From Metridium senile (Eukaryota; Cnidaria; Anthozoa; Actiniaria; Metridiidae): DNA of 64,000 nt. Under the pieces are notes generated by a model. That model was given only the letters and a program-made list of their open reading frames with translations, was not told the origin of the DNA and searched no databases. Positions within the stretch are counted from its first letter, which is position 1, and each line of letters begins with the position of its first letter. The stretch spans positions 9,767,738-9,831,737 of the forward strand of contig OX459102.1 in assembly GCA_949775045.1 (NCBI GenBank). Direction: 5' to 3'. The translations under genes were made by a program, and so were the position numbers. Of this stretch, positions 44,932-57,287 are shown in pieces.

Positions 44932-46450
44932 CGGCTGCGAGGGAGACTAAACTCGTGTGGACTGCTTCATAATGGTAATTGAACTAAGTGGAGTGCAATT
45001 TGGTCTGATATCAAACGCGCGATAACAAAATCACACGACCGCGTAGCGGGAGTGTGATTTGTAATCGCAAGTTTGATATCAGACCAAAATTGCACGACAC
45101 GAAGTTCAATTATCACTTTATTATATCCATTTTGAAATCCAACTATAGTTTATAGCATGCTTTTATTGATTTTTTTGAATACCGGAAACGGAAATGCTCT
45201 TTTTACATTGAAAATGTGACAGGTCGTTTGCAAGTTTGACAAGTGATCACTAGTTTGCTTGTCAGCTCAAAGTTCCTGCAAATTTGGAGAAATTTATAGT
45301 TTAATCTTCAACATCTGACTCAATAAGGTACGGTTTTTGTGTCTTCTGTAGCTGTGGAGATATTCAGGACTAATCTTGGTTTATTTCGAGAACTAACTTG
45401 ATCGTACACATGTGTGGAATGGCGTGAGCTCAGCAAAACCGGCACACATGAAACTGTACATTATAAACAAGCAAGATTTGGTTAAAGTTAAAGCCAGCAG
45501 TTCCTTCAAACTACAAATTAGAATCAAAAACAATGTTTTTAGTTCATCTGGATTTGTTTTTGGAGCTGAGAACATGCCTTTGGACGTAAAAAGTTGTCCT
45601 AGAAATCGTTAACACAGAAGTGACAGATACTTGTGAATTCCGAGCTCATATCAGTGACTCGTACAAGTAGAAAACCTTTTCTTTTCCTTCAAATAAAACT
45701 GACATGGAACTTTGCATTCTTCTGGTGGATTCCAGCTTGTAATTGTAAGGATTCTACTTTGGCATAGAACTAACTGAGGAGGCATTTTGATGATGCAGAC
45801 ATTCAAAATGGTAGAATGTGCTTACTGTTTTGAAGAAGTTTGTTTACTGTTTTATTCGCCGTCAAAGTGTTTTTATGGAGAGCAGATGACTTCTGTTTGA
45901 ATTTGTCCTCGCTGTAAGTTGCTTGAAATCATTCAAACATCTTCTTCGTGGCATGGCTCTTGATATTTTGCAAGTTTTTGTGTAGCCTACTGGTGGTTTG
46001 CTCGCTGGACGTCAGGATCGTTCGGACTATTAACATCCACAATTTGATGGAAAATTAGCCACATTTTCGTCCAAATAGACAACAAATAATGGGAAATCAG
46101 TTTCTATAGCAGTACTTCGACGTCAAGGATGCTTTGGGATTATTTAAGTACTATAAGTTATTGAATTCATCCATGTTTTTGGACATAATTCATAAATATT
46201 TTCTCCAAAACTGTAACAAAACACCAGAAAACTGACATTTTTTGCATTTTTGCATTTTATTTACTTTCATCTGATTGTTTAGTTTGATAGTTTCCTGTAA
46301 TCTCATTGGTTGTTCAAATTGGTGCGATTCGGAGTCAAAATAGTGCGATTCGGACTCAAAATAGTGCGATTCGTGCTTGCATGAATCACTCTGCTGAGAG
46401 CCAATCAGATTGCAGGATTTGCTAGTGATTTCAAAATGGATATAGTAAAG
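44932..46450. mobile_element. Composite insertion in unit 2 intron
   Basis: Starts with a lone terminus GGCTGCGAGGGAGACTAA (the 19.0-kb family), then a palindrome at 44976-45112 (TTGGTCTGATATCAAACG arms), then inverted ends TTATTATATCCATTTTGAAA (45116) and TTTCAAAATGGATATAGTAA (46430) around 1.3 kb without a convincing gene. Near the right end, GTGCGATTCGGA(G/C)TCAAAATA is repeated three times. Confidence 0.6.
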
Positions 46451-46960
46451 AGCAAAAATAAACAATAAATAGCAGTTAAACTAGTGTAGACTACGTGAAT
46501 ATTTGTTAAGAAATAACTGATTTGAGCAACAATGTACGATAATTTAGGCTGCACTGGTGTGGACTGCGTCAGTGTTCTAAGAAAACTATTGGAGCAAAAG
46601 TGTACGATAATTAGTGGTAAAACTCGTGTGGACTAGGTCATGATCAGTGTTTCTAGAGAACCGGCCCCAAGTCGGTGAGATGTGCTAAACATTGTATTAC
46701 CAATTGCGTCAGTGTTTCCAGAGAAACATTTGGAGCAAAAATGTTCGATAAATAGCGGTTAAACTAGTGGGGACTACGTGAATATTTGTTAAGAAATAAT
46801 TTGAACAACAATATGTACGGTAACTAGAGGTGTGAACTGCGTCAATGTATCTTAGGAAACAATTGGAGCAAAAGTGTACAATAAATAGCGGTTAAACTAG
46901 TGTGGACTGCGTCAGTGTTTTAATTAAGAAAACAATTGGAGTAAAATCGATGTGCTATAG
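46450..46960. repeat. Minisatellite TGTACGATAAATAGCGGTTA (unit 2)
   Basis: About six degenerate units of 75-85 bp sharing AAACTAGTGTGGACTGCGTC and AAACAATTGGAGCAAAA. It corresponds to 36735-36900. Confidence 0.8.
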
Positions 46961-47411
46961 TTGTTAGTCTAATGTGGATGTGTTGATGTTGTAAATGTCA
47001 GGGTTTCAGCTTGGTCTGGGATTAACATGGTGCCATTAGCTTTATTGAGTAACAGTAACAGGAGGGAGTTTCGAGATAGACGTTTCTTAGAAAATGAAAC
47101 TGCAGTTAAGCACTTTTGAAATGACAATATCGAAATGACCCTAGCAACCCAAACACTATCTTAATACATTTAGATACTAAAAGTGTCGAATATTCGAATT
47201 GAATGTTTTCAAAGGTATTTTTAACTCGTAACCGTTTTGTTTGGTTTGTATTGCTAAACAATTAAAGCATGACCAATGAGTTTTTCTCAGAAAAACGCTT
47301 TCGTTTAAACTGTTAAAATTGACCTCATTCAAGACATCATATTAATTGACTCTGTTCAAACTAATCATTTAGTTAAAAGAACCCATTCAATAATGTAACA
47401 GTACACCAATT

Positions 47412-49374
47412 GAAGGGCCAAGAATGAAAAGGTCCTATGTGACTTTTTTAGCTAATTCTCAAACCTTGCCCAAATCATCCCAAAATACACCAAACAACTT
47501 GTTTTAGTTGAAATATTAAGGTTTGCTATCCACTTTCCACGATTTTTGTCAAAAAAGAAGAAAATTGGCCCATAGTTACGTTATGGCTTTGCTTAACAAC
47601 CGATCATTCGTCCGTGAACTTCGATTAGCGTCAACAAACGAATAAACACTTCGCTTTTTTGTTCAAAATAATAATAAAAGATATTAATATCTTCCATCAA
47701 ATCAGTCACAAGAAACCAGCGATTCGATTGAGCACAAAAAAAAAAGCGAAAAAAACGTTATTTAAAGTTTAGCAAACAAGTCAGAAATGACCGTTGTTTT
47801 ATAGTAAAATCACACTTTTTGACCTTGGATTTTTATCGAAATTAATTTTCATCAGCTAGAAAGTCTTTTTTTACAACAAAATTCAATCGTTGTGCCATGA
47901 CTCAAGCAAATTTTTACTCTTTATTTCAATTCCCGAACAGAACTACGGTAATTGGATTAGAACCATCAAAATAAGCACGTGCGCTTCGTAATTTACGACC
48001 GCAAAGGACTATGGGTGATCACCGCCATCTTTCCGCGCGACATTCATAGCATCGTGCTATAAGAAACTAATATTAAGTTTCGAGTCACCTCGGATTTCTG
48101 CCAAAATTTTGCGCTTGTTGTGTTTCTCTATGGTCACAACTTCGTTAAAATGGCCTGGCAGGTTCGAGAATTTGCCTCAAATCGAACTCTAAGCTTCACT
48201 TTGTTTCGTTGCAATGGCGGCCAAAACCAGTTCAAACAACAACAAATTAAAACGTTTTTCGCTGAACAAAGTGAAACGCCTCGCTGACTTCTTTCAGAAA
48301 GTGAGTTCTTTGCTACCTTGAAGCTTAATGATGCTCTTCCAGTAGTAACTAAAGGCAAAAAATGACTCTTAACTTAAGGTTACAGTCAACCTTCGCGGGG
48401 TGTCTCCGTAAAAAAATCATTAGAGCGCCAGATTAGATGTTATTATTAAGTATTATACATCATTTTAAAGCTCAATAACTATAGAATATGTCTGTGTAAT
48501 TTGTTTTTAAGAAATATTTATGTATAAAAAGTTTTGAATTTTTAAACTCAAAATGACCGTCTGTCTTTGAGCGAATTGATCTACATAACGTTTAATTGTC
48601 TTGTCAACTTTTCTGCTTAATGTCAATCAGTACACATGTGTCTCTAAAACTGTGTCAGGCTTTGTCAATATTTTACTTAGTTTAGATATAATTTAGAGTT
48701 GAAGATGATGATTCGATTATTTTTGTGAAATTTGAAACTTTTTGCTGTAGATCAAAAACTATGCTGTTATTCAACAAAGCCTGACACAGTTTTAGAGACA
48801 CATGTGTACTAATTGACATTAAGCAGAAAAGTTGACAATACAATTAAAGGTTATGTAGATCAATTCGCTCAAACACATACGGTCGTTTTGAGTTTAAAAA
48901 ATCAAAACTCTTTATACATAACTATTTCTTAAAAACAAATTACACAGACCTATTCTGTGGTTATAATGCTTTAAAATGATATATAATTCTTTGACATAAT
49001 TTCTAATCCAGCGCTCAAATGATTTTATTACGGAGACACCCAGTGAGACCCTGCGAAGGTTGACTGTAACCTTAACAAAATTCCGATTCAAGCCACCTTT
49101 GAGCAAGTGCAGTCTTCAAACGATGCCTTGAACCGATTTGAAGACACTTGAGCCCTGGATTTTACAAACCAGCAGCAGCTGCCATGGTTACCCTAAACAT
49201 GGACTCGGGAAAAAACTTCATTTGAGCAAGGTTTGAAATTAAAATTAACTGAAAAGTGATTTAGATTGTTTTAATTTTCATCCTTCAGTTGTTTGGAGTA
49301 TTTTTGGATGATTTGTGCAAAATTTGAAAAATAGCTAAAAAAGTCACATAGGACCTTTTCATTCTTGGCCCTTC
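47412..49374. mobile_element. DNA element with AATT target duplication (unit 2 only)
   Basis: Inverted ends GAAGGGCCAAGAATGAAAAG / CTTTTCATTCTTGGCCCTTC, extending through GTCCTATGTGACTTTTTTAG. AATT flanks both ends (47408-47411, 49375-49378), and the uninterrupted site CACCAATTATCGTTG exists in unit 1 at 39186-39200. The 1963 bp contain another element and no clear transposase. Plus-strand CAATGGCGGCC (48213) is YY1-like. Confidence 0.9.
48378..49071. mobile_element. Nested TTAA element with ~300-bp inverted arms
   Basis: TTAA (48374-48377) then GGTTACAGTCAACCTTCGC at the left; GCGAAGGTTGACTGTAACC then TTAA (49072-49075) at the right. The arms are inverted over most of the 694 bp (CTGACACAGTTTTAGAGACA, CGTTTAATTGTCTTGTCAAC). 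TTAA duplication is the piggyBac mark. Confidence 0.85.
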
Positions 49375-50062
49375 AATTATCGTTGTGTTTCTGAAGGGGT
49401 TTCTTGTTGCAAAAGACAATAAACTTTGTGCACGCTTGGAGTCAATATTAACTTTACAGTAACTCAGCGGCCAATGTTTTAGATCTACTCTGGGCCTCAG
49501 TGTCGCTTAATATGGCTGCGGCATTCAAGGCAACATTGTCTAACTTTGTGGAAAAGAGGACAAAACATTAAAACTATCAAATAATAACTCAATAAAAACA
49601 AATCAATGAAGCGTTTCACTGTGACCTGATCCAAAATGACCAAAATAGCAAAGGTAACATATGCGAAGTCTGAAATATATAATTTTTTAGCGCCTTTCAT
49701 AATTACGCAGTCATTGAAATAATAGAGCTAGCGCAAACACTTAATCTGTGAAATAAAATCAAAATTGTTACTAACAAATAGTTCTTATTAATTAGTGTCT
49801 ATCACTCAACCAGAATAGTCTATAAGAAAATGCAAATACAAAGGAGACAATACTTCATTAAAGGCCTCGGCAGAAAATTATATACAAATCTCTACATTTC
49901 TCATTGAGCATAACTTTTTTGGTATTTTAGCCAGAGCATCAAAACCTTCCAAACATGCCTATTTCAGGTGTTTTTTTCATATGACAGTACTAAAATATTA
50001 AAATATCTGTTTACTTGAAAAATCATTTTCTGGTACATATTATGGTATTTATGAAAGTGGTC

Positions 50063-50250
<188 letters not shown>

Positions 50251-50407
50251 GCAAGTTTTCTTTTCTTTTGTATATCATAATTACATTAACAAGCGGACTA
50301 TTACGTCTAGGCTAGTTAAGTATATTGTTCTTTACAATCGTTTCATCCACTTATGCATATTCATAGAACCTCTTCACGATGTCTGCATTATGGCAAATAA
50401 TCCATTT

Positions 50408-50425
50408 CTTCTTCTTCTTCTTCTT

Positions 50426-50456
<31 letters not shown>
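50408..50456. repeat. (CTT)n microsatellite beside the exon 2 acceptor
   Basis: Sixteen or so CTT units, about 50 bp upstream of the TTTATTGCAG acceptor. Translated in frame with the gene it yields a leucine run that can mimic an N-terminal extension. Confidence 0.95.
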
Positions 50457-50509
50457 TTGTTTATTATGCTTGTGTGGGTATTATTAAGATTGTTTTCTTT
50501 ATTGCAGGC

Positions 50510-51841
50510 ATGGTGTTTCAGTTGTTTTTGGTAGCGTACTTGGTGAACTGTGTTCTGTGTGGCTGTGATTCTATCTCCGGTCCCGCAGGAACTACCGAAT
50601 GTATCTCAATGCATAGGTACTACAACCAGTATCAATGGGCTACCTGTCTGAGTAATGCGTACATACAGCAAAAGAGCGCCCACAAGCACATCTGTGAAAA
50701 CCGTTGGGACAAGTACTGTCACTATCAATGCATGCTTGAAGTCCATGGCAAAAATTCTGGTTCTGTCTCTAAGGATTGTTCTTGTACACCAGATCAAAGA
50801 ACCACTCTATCTCCAGGGGTTCAGCCTACCACTTTACCACCAGTGTGTCTTAGCCCATCAGGAAAAGACTGCCATTGGTACCGTAATTGTCTTGAAAAGA
50901 AGTATCCCTGTGAAGCCACAAGCAACGCCTACGCCATTAAATACGCCGAGAAATTCTGTAGTTTGTTTGAAAACAACAAGAACTGGTTTACATTGAAGGG
51001 ACAGCAATGGATTGACGCAGTGCGCAAGTGCCTACAAGTTACACTAGTGCCTCTACTTCGTCCATGGCAGTCACCTTCTTGCCAAAAAATACGGATAGTA
51101 GCATTCGATTCGCACACGCCATGTTACGTCAATCCAGATAAAAATGCCCCTTCTCTTTGTGACCTTGAATGCAAGGAGTTCTTCAAGATATTTTACACTA
51201 TCAAAACATCGTTTATTCAGACACTGGACACTGCATGGGAGTCTCTAAAAGGCATGTGGAACATCATTGGCAGATGTGGCTTAAAATGTACAAATAACTG
51301 GTTCAGCAACAACAAGATTATCAAGATTACAAAGATGGGCTTTAGAAATCTGAAACATCAACGATCAAAACGATCAATTGAAGACGAGAACTTGCCAGAG
51401 GAAGACAAGCAAAGCAGGTTTGCAGACAAAGTTGTGTCAGCCATTGCCATCGCCCTGAAATGGAATGGCCAAGTCCTTGACTGGTTTGCATATCATGATA
51501 ATACTACATCGAGTCTCTATGTCGTCCTTGCTGACAAGAAAGGATTGGGTATCGTACAAACGTCTACTCCTGCTGCCAACTTGAATGATACCGTGTCAGG
51601 GCTAGCCTTGGCCATTAAGAACAGCAAGTTGCCAGTACAAGTGAACGGCGAGAACATCTGGCTGACGTCATTAAACAACTGCAACGATAAGTCATGTGAC
51701 CAGACCCAGTCCTTGGCCGTGTCTTCCAAACCTCCAGTATTTCCTAGTGGTGCCCAGGCTATCGTGGTCAATGGTTTGCTTGTTGGTACCAGTCTTCTGA
51801 TCCAGTTGACCCTTTCATTCTGGTGGTCCACCCCACGGTGA
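50510..51841 (+). CDS. Stanniocalcin-like secreted/anchored Cys-rich protein 2
   Basis: 443 residues from the ATG 2 bp after the conserved acceptor; the longer in-frame start at 50390 is rejected because it adds only a CTT-repeat leucine run. Same architecture as the paralogue at 41072: signal peptide (MVFQLFLVAYLVNCVL), N-terminal Cys module, stanniocalcin-like domain (CLSPSGKDCHWYRNCLEKKY, KYAEKFCSLF, FTLKGQQWIDAVRKCLQ, SCQKIRIVAFDSHTPCYVNP, SLCDLECKEFFKIFYTIKTS), C-terminal domain and hydrophobic tail ending FWWSTPR. Differences: about five extra Thr/Pro residues before the domain, and the linker reads QRSKRSIEDE, a full R-X-K-R proprotein-convertase site where the paralogue has RSRQ. Cysteines are conserved between the two apart from extra N-terminal ones here. 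Confidence 0.85.
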   Translation: MVFQLFLVAYLVNCVLCGCDSISGPAGTTECISMHRYYNQYQWATCLSNAYIQQKSAHKHICENRWDKYCHYQCMLEVHGKNSGSVSKDCSCTPDQRTTLSPGVQPTTLPPVCLSPSGKDCHWYRNCLEKKYPCEATSNAYAIKYAEKFCSLFENNKNWFTLKGQQWIDAVRKCLQVTLVPLLRPWQSPSCQKIRIVAFDSHTPCYVNPDKNAPSLCDLECKEFFKIFYTIKTSFIQTLDTAWESLKGMWNIIGRCGLKCTNNWFSNNKIIKITKMGFRNLKHQRSKRSIEDENLPEEDKQSRFADKVVSAIAIALKWNGQVLDWFAYHDNTTSSLYVVLADKKGLGIVQTSTPAANLNDTVSGLALAIKNSKLPVQVNGENIWLTSLNNCNDKSCDQTQSLAVSSKPPVFPSGAQAIVVNGLLVGTSLLIQLTLSFWWSTPR

Positions 51842-51937
51842 TAAGGCACGTGGTCACACAGTCACAAGACGTACTTGCGATGTCTAGGAGAACCGCACTT
51901 TTGTTGGAAATGTTTATATTTTTTAATCAGTTAACGT

Positions 51938-52220
51938 TTACAGCGCGACGCACCTTACCGTGGCCACCTAATTAAAGTTGTGTACAAGTTAACCAATCAG
52001 AAAGCGAGAATTTGACCTTAATATAAAAGACACGCCGAGTGTCAAACGGTAAACACTTTGAAATGTTCAAAGCGAAGAAAATAGTGAATTTTATAAGTGT
52101 CTGAAAAACCTCCCAGGATGTTTAAATTTGAAAAGGCACGTGTAGAGAAACTTTTGAACGCTAAGCTAACTTGTACAAAAGTTTATTTGGGTGGCCACGG
52201 TAAGGCGCGTTATGCTGTAA
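51938..52220. mobile_element. MITE family C, copy 2 (unit 2 only)
   Basis: TTACAGCGCGACGCACCTTACC at the left and GGTAAGGCGCGTTATGCTGTAA at the right, then GTGGCCACC / GGTGGCCAC and TTGTACAAGTTA / TAACTTGTACAA. Unit 1 lacks it (GACGTTCAACGAACC at about 42461). Confidence 0.85.
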
Positions 52221-52679
52221 CGAACCTTAGGGCTAGTATGGTGTGTTCAGTAATTTTTTATTTTCATTACTATTTTGACTCCCTGAGCCCGCACTATTAC
52301 AACTCAGCGATGTTTTCAAAATGGCGGACGTTGGAAGCTGATATGAAACCCTGGGGACGAGTTAACGATTTCAATAGTTTTTGTTTGTCTGTGTTTTTCT
52401 ATATCTTTATAATGTAACATGACTTTGATATATAATGGGTTATTAATATGCATGCATTGATAATTAATATAGCTTTGTCACTAGTAAATAAAAAAACATC
52501 ACTGTTTGTTTTTTGTTCGTTTTTTCCCCCATGAAGTCTGCAAATAAGGATTAAAACATTTAACAACAAATCACTTTGTATAGATATATGTTGTGCAAAA
52601 CCTAAAAATGATTATACCTTAATAAACAAATCAGCAGAAATGAGTAATCTTCCATCAATCATATGTTCACCATTTATCA

Positions 52680-53512
52680 CTTATTGACTGGAACCGAGGG
52701 AAACAGTATGTTTTGTGGTCCCGAGACCGCTGATGTTGGCGGTCGAGGGACCAAAAAACATACTGTTTCCCGAGGTTTCAGTCTATAAGTGTTTTGTTAT
52801 ATACCAACTGTCAAAGAAAAAACGAGCCATCTCGCTTTCTTGTACTTGCGTAGAACTGATTTAACAAGTGGTTTACTTCAGGTTTGCTTATAATTACTGG
52901 CTCTTCAAAGTCGGCAGAAACTTCTTTTTCTAAGCATCTCGCTTTCTTGTACTTGCGTAGAACTGATTTAACAAGTGGTTTACTTCTGAATTCAGGTTTG
53001 CTTATAATTACTGGCTCTTCAAAGTCGGCAGAAACTTCTTTTTCTAAGCAAAAATCCCTTAACTTTTCACGGCTAGTTTGGTGGATTTAGATTCTTTTTC
53101 GTCCAAAAACTTTTCAGTATCTTCCTCTTTGTCTTTCTGGGGCCGGTTGTACGAAGGGTGAATAAAGTTATCCGCGGATAAAAGTTATCCACTGCATAGG
53201 TTTTTTATAGATTTTATCCGCTGGATAAGGATTTATCCGGTGGATAGCGCTATTCACCCTTCGTACAACCGGCCCCTGGTTCAACGAATTTGAAACGCGC
53301 GCGCTGTGCTGGGATTTTCCCGCTTTTTACTCAATCGACTTCCGGTAATCGACTTCCGGTTTTGTTATTCCCGGTCAATAACATATAATTGTTGCCCGCT
53401 GAGAGTCGTTGCCGCGGAAACATCCAAATTTGTTCACGTTCACGTGATACCCTCTCGTCCAATCAAAGTGCGAGAAAAATGAACTTTGACAGTTGGTATA
53501 TAACAAAATGTT
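52680..53512. mobile_element. Inverted-repeat element with coding relic (unit 2 only)
   Basis: Arms TTTGTTATATACCAACTGTC (52793) and GACAGTTGGTATATAACAAA (53488) enclose the insert; to the left is a hairpin (GGGAAACAGTATGTTTTGTG / CAAAAAACATACTGTTTCCC). On minus, about 53095-52820 keeps an open frame with two copies of CLEKEVSADFEEPVIISKPE, from a 107-bp tandem duplication (52832, 52939). The relic is not recognised. Confidence 0.7.
53139..53276. mobile_element. 138-bp MITE, GGGGCCGGTTGTACGAAGGG ends
   Basis: Inverted ends GGGGCCGGTTGTACGAAGGG / CCCTTCGTACAACCGGCCCC and inner TTATCCGCGGATAA / TTATCCGCTGGATAA words. Nested in the element above. Confidence 0.9.
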
Positions 53513-53744
53513 AATAGTCACTTGGCAATCCATTATTTTACATACAAAAATAAAAATCGCGCGCGATGATTGGTGTAGAACTGCATGTCGAGAATTGCAT
53601 TTTGATCAATTTGTATTTTATAAAAGAAATATAGAAAACTTGCTTTCTGTGCTGTATGTAAGAGATAAATACCGAGATTGAAAGCAATAAGCCATATAAA
53701 GCCCGATGGCTGGTAATATCTGTGCATGGAGTTATAAATATTCT

Positions 53745-53995
53745 ATAAATCTATCTATTCTATAAATGCAAGGGTTATAATTAGATATAGACCCGGGTTA
53801 TATCTAGATACTATAACCCTTGAATTGATAATATAACAATAGAACTGAGGTTCGCGGGTGTAAATATGTTTTCGGTCCGACTGAGGTTCATGTTAGCCCG
53901 AGTGCAGCGAGGGTTAAAGTGCATCCTGAGAAGGGCCAAAAACATATGTACGCCCAAGAACCTCGACTCTATTACCGTTAGAATACGTTTATAGG
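53745..53995. repeat. Two adjacent fold-back sequences
   Basis: AAGGGTTATAATTAGATATA / TATATCTAGATACTATAACCCTT at 53769-53821, and GAACTGAGGTTCGCGGGTG / CGCCCAAGAACCTCGACTC with inner AAATATGTTTTCGGTCCGAC at 53842-53980. Confidence 0.7.
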
Positions 53996-56900
53996 GCATT
54001 TATTAAGCGGAAAAAGGTCATTTTCATTCAAAAGAGAAACGATCTTATCTGAGCCGGCTAAAATATATTTAAGCCCGCTGATTTGTTCATTTTATAGACC
54101 GCGAAATGCGCCACAATGCCCTATAAAGTAGCCTGTAGGGGTAGGGGGGGGGGGGGGGGGGGAGGGGTAGGGAATCGGAGGAAGAGGGGGCCTGGGGGAG
54201 AGAGAAGGGAAGGGAGAGCCTGCAATGGTCCTATTGTTTCATCGTTATCCGCCCCCAATCAAAGAAAATTTTACTTGTCAAAATTGACCAATCAAAAATT
54301 ACACGAATTTGCGGGAGCACTTCCGTTTGCTGTCAAAACATATCAAAACATGAATACACGTGTAGACGGAGAAATTAAATTCCAATCCATCTTTGTGTTA
54401 TGTCAAAGGAAAATATATGTCCTTCCTTCAAATCTATAAAACCAAAGACGAACAGAGGGAGAAGACGTTCTGAAAACAGTCCAAATCAATTCTGTCGTAT
54501 CTGCAAAAAAAACTAATACATACGTACGAACCGCAACAGAATTGTAAACACGCAGCTTACTGCAATCTATTTAAACCTTCGACTAGAAAAGACGACTTTG
54601 GAGTGATTATCGCCGACCGTTTGAAAGAAACTGGAATATGTACTTATTCCAGATAGCCCTCAACTTTCAAGTGTTGTTTGTCATCCTTGTGCAAGGAAAC
54701 TCAAGAATCTTTCAGAAACTTACAAAACTGTCGTACAATCAATTAGAATAAGTGAGGATCTGCCGAGCGACCAAGATGCTGTTAAAAGAAAAGCTGCGTC
54801 TACACTAACACCAGAGCGAAGAAGTCCGACTCAGTAGTAACAGAAAGACAAGGAGAATCCAATCCCCCCAAAGTAAAACATGCAATTCTCCTTCCAGAAA
54901 CAGAAGAAAATCTCTCTTTTCTGTGGAGGATAATAGCGATTCGAAGGAGCAAGATATTGAAAATGTATTGCTATCTAAATTGAATGTGGATGACTTGGAC
55001 ACTTCAAAATGCTCTCAGGTAAAAATTGTACTCGCTTATCCTTCTGGAAACGTCATCGTCAAAAGTAACTTTGATACGGAACTGAAATCTATTATTACGA
55101 ACATTTGTTTGTCCCGATGGAATACAGTAATCAGGGCACTTTTTGCGCACATCATTCTTAATGCCGAGCTGCTAAACTTTCTCGAACTTAAGAGTGAACA
55201 AGAGATAAAGCGCTATGCAAAAACTGATAGCTGCCTTAAAAGTACTAGCCCTGACCAGCTTGCCAGTTTTTCAAACAAGATCCTTTGCAAAGAATTAAAA
55301 GTGAACTGTCCCGTCTACAACGCTGTTGTCCGTGGTGCGTGTGGTTACAGTACCACTAGTCAAGAAGAAATGCCCGCGAACTACACGTATGAGAAGACGT
55401 CAAATGCTGTGGCCTTGGCTACATCTGCACTTACTAGAGTACAAAATCCCTCTATGTCTGCCGTAGCATACAGAATCTCTACTATATTATTCCATAGTGG
55501 AGTGAGTAATAAAGATCTTACAAGGTTGAATCATTTAGGAGTGTGCATGTCTCCACAAAGTGTCATATCCATGCATGAAAAGATGGGAGAAAATTTCGAC
55601 TATAAAGTACTTCATTGGAAGAAAACTATCGAAGAAAATAGCTGTGCAATTTCATTCTTGGAGGAAATAGATGAAAAAATGATTCCCAAAAGGGAGGAGG
55701 ATGACATGGAAATAGAAATTAGCCTCAACCTCAAAGAAGAGAATGTACAGAACTTTTCATGGTATACTCCAAAAACCTACGTTTATGCGTTAAGTTTATT
55801 GGAACAGGAAAGAAATATTATGGGAGAGCTGTCATTTACAGAAGATGTTAAGCAAACACTGGCAAAATTACAAGATAAAAAGCTACCCATTTTCAAGTAA
55901 GTACTAATATAACAGACTAGTATATAGTATATACATACATTTTAAACATGAAATGGTTGTTGTTAAAGTTGATTTTAATATAGCAATACGGCCATTCTTT
56001 TAATGTTTCATACAATTTATTATAATTGTACTACAATATGTTTCTACTTCCATATTATATAGTGCTGTTGTGAAATAACTCTTATTTATGACATTAAGTA
56101 GCAAGTTCTGTAGTATTTCCAGCAATACTATACTTATCACTTTTGATTTTTCAGTCTGCATGTTGGATAACATTTCTACATTTTGTATATTTTAGGATTG
56201 TAGGAGATAATGTGGATCATGAAATTACAGCTAGGGTACAATCAAAAGAACATGGGAACAGATCTATCCATTGGACACATCAGTTTGCAATGCTAGAGAA
56301 AGTCAATGAACAGAGTCAAGAAAAAGCAGAGCCACAAGAGAAAGCACAAGATTTACAGTTTACAAATTTGTTGCCAGACACCACAATACAGGATAACCTT
56401 ATTTGTCAATGGGCGATTCTAGTCAGCAGGGTAGTGACAAAATACATACCAGCGTTCAAGCCATACCAGAAACATGTTATCTATCACATTCCTCAGTCAT
56501 CCCTACTCCACTGAAATGTCAACAAAATCTGAAATGGTTTGTTAAACTTTTCTTCTATTGTGCAAAGCAATTTTTCAAAATTTACCAATCTAATTTTTTG
56601 CAGCCTGCACTAAAAGTGTTGGGCATCCAAAAAAAAAATGTTAGGAACTTATGTAGGTTGATTATAATTAGGAGCTTATTGTACTAGCTATTTACAGCAA
56701 TTACAAAATTGTGAATTTCAGTTTGCTTTGGACTTGATAAAACTTTATTTCACTTTTTGCAGTGTTCTCTTGGAATGGAGTTTTATAACCCTAATATTGC
56801 ATCAGAGATGGCTGAAATACTGAAGGACTACCAACGTTTGTATGTACCAACCTGTTCTGTTGGAGAGCAAAAAAGAATCCTAACACAAATCCCTGTCCAT

Positions 56901-57287
56901 GGAGACCAGTTATTTGAAGAAAGAGGAAGAAATGTTCAGTGGACATTCAGAGATGGAGAGAACCAGTATGATCGTATTGAAGGGCTTATGCCAGAACATG
57001 CCGACTGGCATGCAAAAGTAACAATTTACAAGGTGTATATTTATATGTATAAAAAACAAAGGTGATTGTACACATTTAGACAAATATCTAATTTATTCAG
57101 TATATCTGAATATATAAATGATAATATTTCATTATGCAATATATAAGATCCACAATAGCCAAAATATACTGTTTTTATTGTTGCAACGATTACGATCATG
57201 TCCTGGTTTTCGCATGTCATTAGATATTTGTATTAATGTGTACTCTGATATTTTGAGGGCCAAAAGTTCATTAGTGTTTTTACACTA

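Noticed and set aside
50390..50509. N-terminal extension of stanniocalcin-like protein 2 (leucine run)
   Set aside because: Lies upstream of the splice acceptor conserved with the paralogue; the extension is CTT-repeat DNA and the paralogue starts at the later Met.
54116..54439. Gly/Arg-rich plus-strand frame (and its minus counterpart at 62022-62381)
   Set aside because: These are the G-rich terminal repeats of the 8.2-kb transposon read as protein.
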